A stretch of DNA of 64,000 bases from [Clostridium] symbiosum (GTDB lineage: Bacteria; Bacillota; Clostridia; Lachnospirales; Lachnospiraceae). The stretch is taken from assembly GCA_036419695.1 (NCBI GenBank), contig CP143946.1, positions 4,086,001 through 4,150,000 on the forward strand. The letters are read 5' to 3'. Positions 60,279-64,000 of this stretch are shown here, one piece after another. The translations under genes were made by a program, and so were the position numbers. The notes under the pieces were generated by a model. It did no database searches, was not told the DNA's origin, and saw only the letters and a list, made by a program, of their open reading frames with translations. Position 1 is the stretch's first letter. Each line of letters begins with the position of its first letter.

Positions 60279-60893
60279 TTATTTTGTATCGTTAATATCA
60301 ATTTTTTGTACGTAAGGATAATAAGACTCCAAAACGTTAACATCGGTCTTTTTACCGCAGTAAGCGGAAAGCCAGCCCTCAAAATCCGGGTTTTCCCATA
60401 CGGTTCCATCCTCAAACGTAATCTCTTTATCGCAATACAGTATATAGGAAATATCTGCCACATTATCGTCTTCACCCATGAGATTCAACGACCAGCCGCC
60501 AAATACATCTTCCGTCCCGCCTGAGGCAAGTCCGGACGAATCATTCTCATAAAGATAGAAATATTCATATTCTAAATCGGTGTCCAGGCTCCACCAGTCA
60601 ATTTTCAGGGGATTACCGTCACGGTCAAAGGCCAATTTCCCCTGTTTATAGCCCGCTATTCCCCGATCCGTTCCGTTTGTTTTAATGTCATGGATATAGG
60701 GATGGCCGCTCTCCCCTTCGTATCGGCGCATTTCCACATTTTCATAGATAACGGCCTTCTCCTGGGATACCGGCCCCTTTACATCCCCGGTTCCGGTATT
60801 CGCTGCGGCACTTACCGCACCACCAAGTAAAACCGCTGCCAGAACACCCGCAATCAGTACGGTGGTTCCCGGCATTAACTTGTGTTTCGTCAT
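60279..60893 (-). CDS. Exported protein of unknown function
   Basis: 204 residues with an N-terminal helix GTTVLIAGVLAAVLLGGAVS and predicted export after SAAAN. Mature part: charged and aromatic-rich (WWSLDTDLEYEYFYLYENDS, GGWSLNLMGEDDNVADISYI), several acidic stretches, YYPYVQKIDIN near the end. It may be a domain of the kind found in clostridial surface proteins with repeated Trp and Tyr. Not recognised. Purine-rich GAAAGGGGGGC precedes the ATG. Confidence 0.75.
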   Translation of the reverse strand: MTKHKLMPGTTVLIAGVLAAVLLGGAVSAAANTGTGDVKGPVSQEKAVIYENVEMRRYEGESGHPYIHDIKTNGTDRGIAGYKQGKLAFDRDGNPLKIDWWSLDTDLEYEYFYLYENDSSGLASGGTEDVFGGWSLNLMGEDDNVADISYILYCDKEITFEDGTVWENPDFEGWLSAYCGKKTDVNVLESYYPYVQKIDINDTK

Positions 60894-61220
60894 GGCGCCC
60901 CCCTTTCTCTGCCCTATGTTTCCTGTCTTATACCGTTATCTTATCACATCAGGAACCGTACATTCAATCCGTTTAACAAAGTTTCCGGCTGCGGCAGAAA
61001 CCACAGTTCCTGTTCACCGGTAATATCCCACGAGGTGTTTTCACGCGCAATATAGGGAAGTAACAACCGCAGAATCACTTCGGCCGCTATGCGTCAGCTA
61101 TCCGGGGCCCGTGAAAGATTCATATAATAGTGCAGATCTTAAAATCCGGTTATAATAAAACCCTACACTAATACACCAGCCTTATTTTTTGTAGTATGAT
61201 GGAGACGGAGGTATTCATAA
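60894..61220. other. Intergenic region with a decayed family 3 palindromic element
   Basis: 327 bp. CCTGTTCACCGGTAATATC and ACGAGGTGTTTTCACGCGC (about 61010-61055) match the reverse of the element at 50021-50132 in decayed form. The stretch 61140-61220 is AT-richer and should hold the promoter of the double-MerR gene (GGAGGTATTCATAA RBS). No certain boxes. Confidence 0.5.
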
Positions 61221-61973
61221 ATGAAAACTTACAAAACAAATGAAGTGGCAAAAATCATCGGTATCCATGTAAATACCGTGCGTTTATATGAACAGTGCAA
61301 ATTGATTCCGGCTCCTGAACGCATGAGTAACGGTTACCGGGTCTTTACCGATCTGCACATTGAACAGTTCCGGCTGGCCAGGGCCGCCCTCCGGGCGGAA
61401 GTACTGCAGAACGGCCTCAGAAAACAGGCAGTCGAAATCATCAAAGTATCCGCCGCAGGAGATTACCGGGATGCCAGGCAAAGGGTGGCGCGCTATCTGG
61501 AGCAGGTGGAACTGGAAACAAGACATGCGGAGGAGGCCATCGCCATTGCCGGACAGATTCTGAAAGGCGCGGCGTCCCTTTCACAAAAAGACGGTTCCGT
61601 CTATACCCGTAAAGAGGCGGCAGAACTTTTACAGATCTCGATGGACACGCTCCGCAACTGGGAACTCAACGGCCTCATTACCGTCAAACGCAGGAAAAAC
61701 CGGTACCGCGCCTATTTTTGTGAGGATATTGAACGGCTTAAAATGATACGTTCCCTGCGGTGCGCTAATTACTCACTGACGGCAATTCTGAGGATGCTGT
61801 CGTCCCTCGATGCAAATCCTTCCGCCAGTATCCGCGAAAAGATCGATACCCCCGCACCGGATGAAGACGTGATTACCGCCTGCGATAAGCTGCTCTCCTC
61901 CCTTGCGGATGCAAAAAGCAATATGAACTATGTACTCACCCGGATCGAAAAAATGGAGCAGATGAAACTATAA
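61221..61973 (+). CDS. Regulator with two MerR helix-turn-helix domains
   Basis: 250 residues. The first MerR domain is TNEVAKIIGIHVNTVRLYEQ, KLIPAPERMSNGYRVFTDLH (4-50); the second is VYTRKEAAELLQISMDTLRN, WELNGLITVKRRKNRYRAYF (about 130-180) with its own ERLKMIRSLRCANYSLTAIL. The linker between is a helical coil (EQVELETRHAEEAIAIAGQI). It ends in a short coiled coil. Tandem MerR units in one chain are uncommon. The ABC exporter follows 69 bp on, so control of that operon is inferred. Confidence 0.88.
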   Translation: MKTYKTNEVAKIIGIHVNTVRLYEQCKLIPAPERMSNGYRVFTDLHIEQFRLARAALRAEVLQNGLRKQAVEIIKVSAAGDYRDARQRVARYLEQVELETRHAEEAIAIAGQILKGAASLSQKDGSVYTRKEAAELLQISMDTLRNWELNGLITVKRRKNRYRAYFCEDIERLKMIRSLRCANYSLTAILRMLSSLDANPSASIREKIDTPAPDEDVITACDKLLSSLADAKSNMNYVLTRIEKMEQMKL

Positions 61974-62042
61974 AGTCTCCACTTTCCCACCACCCTTCCT
62001 CCCTGTGATATCCTCTCTTTATCAAATAAAGGAGGATATGGT

Positions 62043-62771
62043 ATGCAGACAACCATCAGGGTGTCCGGTCTGGAAAAGTCCTACGGCACACTAAACGTAA
62101 TCAAAAATATTGACATAACCGTTGCGGGAGGCGAAGTTTATGGTCTTCTCGGCGCAAACGGAGCAGGAAAAAGCACAACCATCGAGTGTATTTTAGGCAC
62201 CAGAAAAGCCGACCGGGGAGAAATCTCCATTCTGGGAATGAATCCTCAGAAGGAACGTAAAAAATTATTCGAGCAGGTCGGCGTCCAGTTCCAGGAAGTA
62301 AATTATCCCGATAAAATCAAGGTAAATGAGTTATGTGAGGAGACGGCCTGTCTGTACAAATCCCCGGCAGACTATGACGGGCTGCTTAAGCAGTTCGGCC
62401 TTGCGGAAAAGAAACCAAGCCCGGTAAGTGAACTGTCCGGCGGCCAGAAACAGCGGCTGTTCATTGTACTGGCGCTGATCCCTAATCCGCGGGTCGTATT
62501 TTTGGACGAACTGACCACGGGACTCGACACAAAGGCCAGAAGGAGTGTATGGAAAAGCCTGAAGGAACTGAAGGGTAAGGGACTGACCATCTTTTTAACC
62601 TCCCATTTCATGGATGAGGTGGAAGAACTCTGCGACAGAATCGGTATTTTAAAAGACGGGGAATTTGTTTTCTGCGGCACGGTGGCCGAAGCAATAGAAA
62701 AAAGCCCGTACGACAGGCTGGAAGATGCCTATCTGTGGTTTACAGGAGAGGAGAAATACGAAGATGAATAA
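62043..62771 (+). CDS. ABC transporter ATPase
   Basis: 242 residues with Walker A GLLGANGAGKSTTIECILG, the signature LSGGQKQRLFIVLALIPNPR, Walker B VVFLDELTTGLDTKAR (the usual DEPT reads DELT) and switch His in FLTSHFMDEVEELCDRI. It belongs to the ABC-2 drug/lipid exporter type. RBS AAAGGAGGATATGGT. Overlaps the permease gene by 8 bp. Confidence 0.94.
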   Translation: MQTTIRVSGLEKSYGTLNVIKNIDITVAGGEVYGLLGANGAGKSTTIECILGTRKADRGEISILGMNPQKERKKLFEQVGVQFQEVNYPDKIKVNELCEETACLYKSPADYDGLLKQFGLAEKKPSPVSELSGGQKQRLFIVLALIPNPRVVFLDELTTGLDTKARRSVWKSLKELKGKGLTIFLTSHFMDEVEELCDRIGILKDGEFVFCGTVAEAIEKSPYDRLEDAYLWFTGEEKYEDE

Positions 62772-63507
62772 ATTTATTACGATGTTAAAAACAGAGCTGA
62801 AACTTTCTTTCCGCGGAATGGACATGGTCATTTTTGCCATCTGCATGCCGGTGGTTGTGACCGCGCTGATGGGAATCATTTATGGCGGAAAACCCGCCTC
62901 TCCCGGCGCGGATTATACCTTTTTAGAACAGTCCTTCGGCGCCGTCTCGACAATCGCGGTCTGCGCCGGAGGCGTGATGGGCCTGCCGCTTGTAATCTCC
63001 GATTACCGTCAGAAAAAAATCCTCAAGCGCTTTAAAATCACGCCCTCCAGCCCGGTTCTTCTGCTGTCGGTGCAGGTATCCATCTATATGATTTATTCGC
63101 TGATCGCACTGGTGTTGGTCTATCTGGTTTCCACCCTGTTTTTCGGCATGCGCCTTAAGGGAGACTTTTTTCCGTTTATCGGCACATTTTTCCTTGTCAT
63201 GCTCTCCATGTTCAGCATTGGAATGATGGTGGGAGGCGTTTCTCCAAATACTAAAATTGCCGGTATCCTTGCAAGCCTTTTGTATTTTCCAATGCTGATT
63301 TTCTCCGGCGCCACGCTGCCGTATGAGGTGATGCCCCCGGTTCTGCAAAAAATAGCCGGTGTGCTGCCCCTGACCCAGGGAATCAAGCTCTTAAAAGCCA
63401 CATCACTCGGCCTGCCGCTTGAACATGTAACGGTGCCTCTGATTGTGATGGTTGTGATTGGCGTTGTCTGCGGCGGAATTTCGCTCCTGTTTTTTAAATG
63501 GGAGTAA
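62764..63507 (+). CDS. ABC-2 type transporter permease
   Basis: 247 residues with six membrane segments: MVIFAICMPVVVTALMGIIY, GAVSTIAVCAGGVMGLPLVI, VSIYMIYSLIALVLVYLVST and SLLYFPMLIFSGATLPYEVM, typical of the ABC-2 family with the amphipathic YRQKKILKRFKITPSSP loop. Pairs with the ATPase to export a small hydrophobic substrate, possibly an antimicrobial, in keeping with a MerR-type control gene. A bidirectional terminator follows. Confidence 0.92.
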   Translation: MNKFITMLKTELKLSFRGMDMVIFAICMPVVVTALMGIIYGGKPASPGADYTFLEQSFGAVSTIAVCAGGVMGLPLVISDYRQKKILKRFKITPSSPVLLLSVQVSIYMIYSLIALVLVYLVSTLFFGMRLKGDFFPFIGTFFLVMLSMFSIGMMVGGVSPNTKIAGILASLLYFPMLIFSGATLPYEVMPPVLQKIAGVLPLTQGIKLLKATSLGLPLEHVTVPLIVMVVIGVVCGGISLLFFKWE

Positions 63508-63517
63508 ACGCAGGGCC

Positions 63518-63563
63518 AAAAGCGCCGGGAAAGCCAATTTGCAGCTTTCCCGGCGCTTTTTAT
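63518..63563. terminator. Terminator between the ABC operon and tyrS
   Basis: AAAAGCGCCGGGAAAGC pairs with GCTTTCCCGGCGCTTTTT around CAATTTGCA. Confidence 0.92.
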
Positions 63564-63611
63564 TGATTTCGCATTGATATTAAAACGGCCTTAGTTTAAA
63601 CGATAACTATC

Positions 63612-64000
63612 TTATTTTAAAACTACCTTTTTAAAGTTCTTCTTACCGCGTTTTACAACCACTCCGTCCCCTGAGAGCTGTGCCTTTGTAAATACGGCCT
63701 TTGTATCCTTTACCGTCTCGCCGTCTACGGCTACGCCGCCCTGCTCCACGTTTCTCCTTGCCTCGGAACGCGACGGAGCCAGACCGGATTTCTGGAGGAT
63801 AGTGAGAATATCGATCTCATCCCCTGTAAAGTCTTCCTCTGTAAGCTCGGCCGTCGGCATATCGGCAGCATTTCCGCTTGAGAATAACGCTCTGGACGCC
63901 TCTTTTGCCTTCTCTGCTTCTTCCTCGCCGTGTACCAGCTTTGTAAGCTCGTATGCCAGGATTTCTTTCGCCGTGTTGAGCTGGCTGCCTTCCCATTTGT
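63612..64000 (-). CDS. tyrS: Tyrosyl-tRNA synthetase, C-terminal part (cut by window edge)
   Basis: The 129 visible residues read QLNTAKEILAYELTKLVHGE, EEAEKAKEASRALFSSGNAA and a terminal S4 domain (DILTILQKSGLAPSRSEARR, GGVAVDGETVKDTKAVFTKA, KRGKKNFKKVVLK). This is the anticodon-binding end of bacterial TyrRS. The frame stays open to the window edge, so the catalytic N-terminal domain is outside. The C-terminus faces the ABC terminator. Confidence 0.92.
   Translation of the reverse strand, partial: KWEGSQLNTAKEILAYELTKLVHGEEEAEKAKEASRALFSSGNAADMPTAELTEEDFTGDEIDILTILQKSGLAPSRSEARRNVEQGGVAVDGETVKDTKAVFTKAQLSGDGVVVKRGKKNFKKVVLK

Noticed and set aside
60179..60475. Open frame overlapping the 60279 exported-protein gene
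   Set aside because: No RBS, wrong-frame overlap with a gene that has a signal peptide and normal codon use.

Overview
The window looks like a chromosomal segment of a low-to-mid GC Firmicute of the Lachnospiraceae (Clostridium cluster XIVa; Enterocloster or [Clostridium] symbiosum-like). This assignment is inference, based on strong AGGAGG ribosome-binding sites, paired TRAP/sugar-acid catabolic clusters, a YesN-type response regulator, an M-box, a yybP-ykoY element, a CIRCE operator and many zinc- and Fe-S-type clostridial enzymes. Most genes lie on the minus strand. There is no prophage, plasmid origin or CRISPR array.

Layout. 1-0.27 kb: start of a two-component response regulator (cut by the window edge). 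0.4-1.2 kb: first copy of a composite palindromic repeat. 1.2-11.3 kb: catabolic cluster 1 (HAD phosphatase, two dehydrogenases, TRAP transporter DctMQP, IolC-like kinase, class II aldolase, iron alcohol dehydrogenase, DeoR regulator). 11.4-14.8 kb: mgtE behind an M-box, and brnQ. 14.9-17.6 kb: second composite repeat, split by a complete IS3-family element. 17.6-22.4 kb: M20 amidohydrolase plus YfcC-type carrier, and a MarR-MATE pair. 22.4-29.9 kb: catabolic cluster 2 (dehydrogenase, class I aldolase, IolC-like kinase, second TRAP transporter, VOC protein, second DeoR regulator). 30-36 kb: solo repeat, unknown winged-helix regulator, ferredoxin-containing aldo/keto reductase, metA, ferritin-like protein. 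36-44 kb: ligA, pseudouridine synthase with two RlaP-like nucleotidyltransferases, a catalytically degenerate beta-lactamase/DUF302 fusion, trxA-trxB. 44.2-45.1 kb: third composite repeat. 45-53.5 kb: queA, KES-repeat membrane protein, tRNA-Arg, TipA-like MerR, Lnu-type nucleotidyltransferase, signal peptidase, CheW, DedA, CIRCE-controlled Hsp20. 53.5-58 kb: pstSCAB-phoU. 58-64 kb: Mn riboswitch and mntP, two secreted unknowns, double-MerR regulator with an ABC exporter, and the end of tyrS.

How the genes work together. Clusters 1 and 2 follow the same plan: TRAP uptake of a small acid, oxidation by MDR/SDR dehydrogenases, phosphorylation by an IolC-like PfkB kinase, aldol cleavage, and control by a DeoR-type phosphosugar sensor. 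They use unrelated aldolases (class II in one, class I DhnA/LsrF type in the other). Three metal or stress circuits can be read directly from cis elements: Mg (M-box/mgtE), Mn (yybP-ykoY/mntP) and heat shock (CIRCE/hsp20).

The most unusual signal is a dispersed repeat of about 0.75-0.9 kb made of two oppositely oriented hairpin units of about 205 bp, each ending in GTCTTCAGTCCCGG and its complement. There are three composites, one solo copy and one miniature remnant. The hairpin stems differ between copies by paired, compensating changes, and one end of each larger copy abuts (or, at the HAD gene, contributes) the stop codon of a minus-strand gene. The copies have short terminal inverted repeats and no coding capacity, so they look like a non-autonomous, structured (MITE-like or RNA-active) element.
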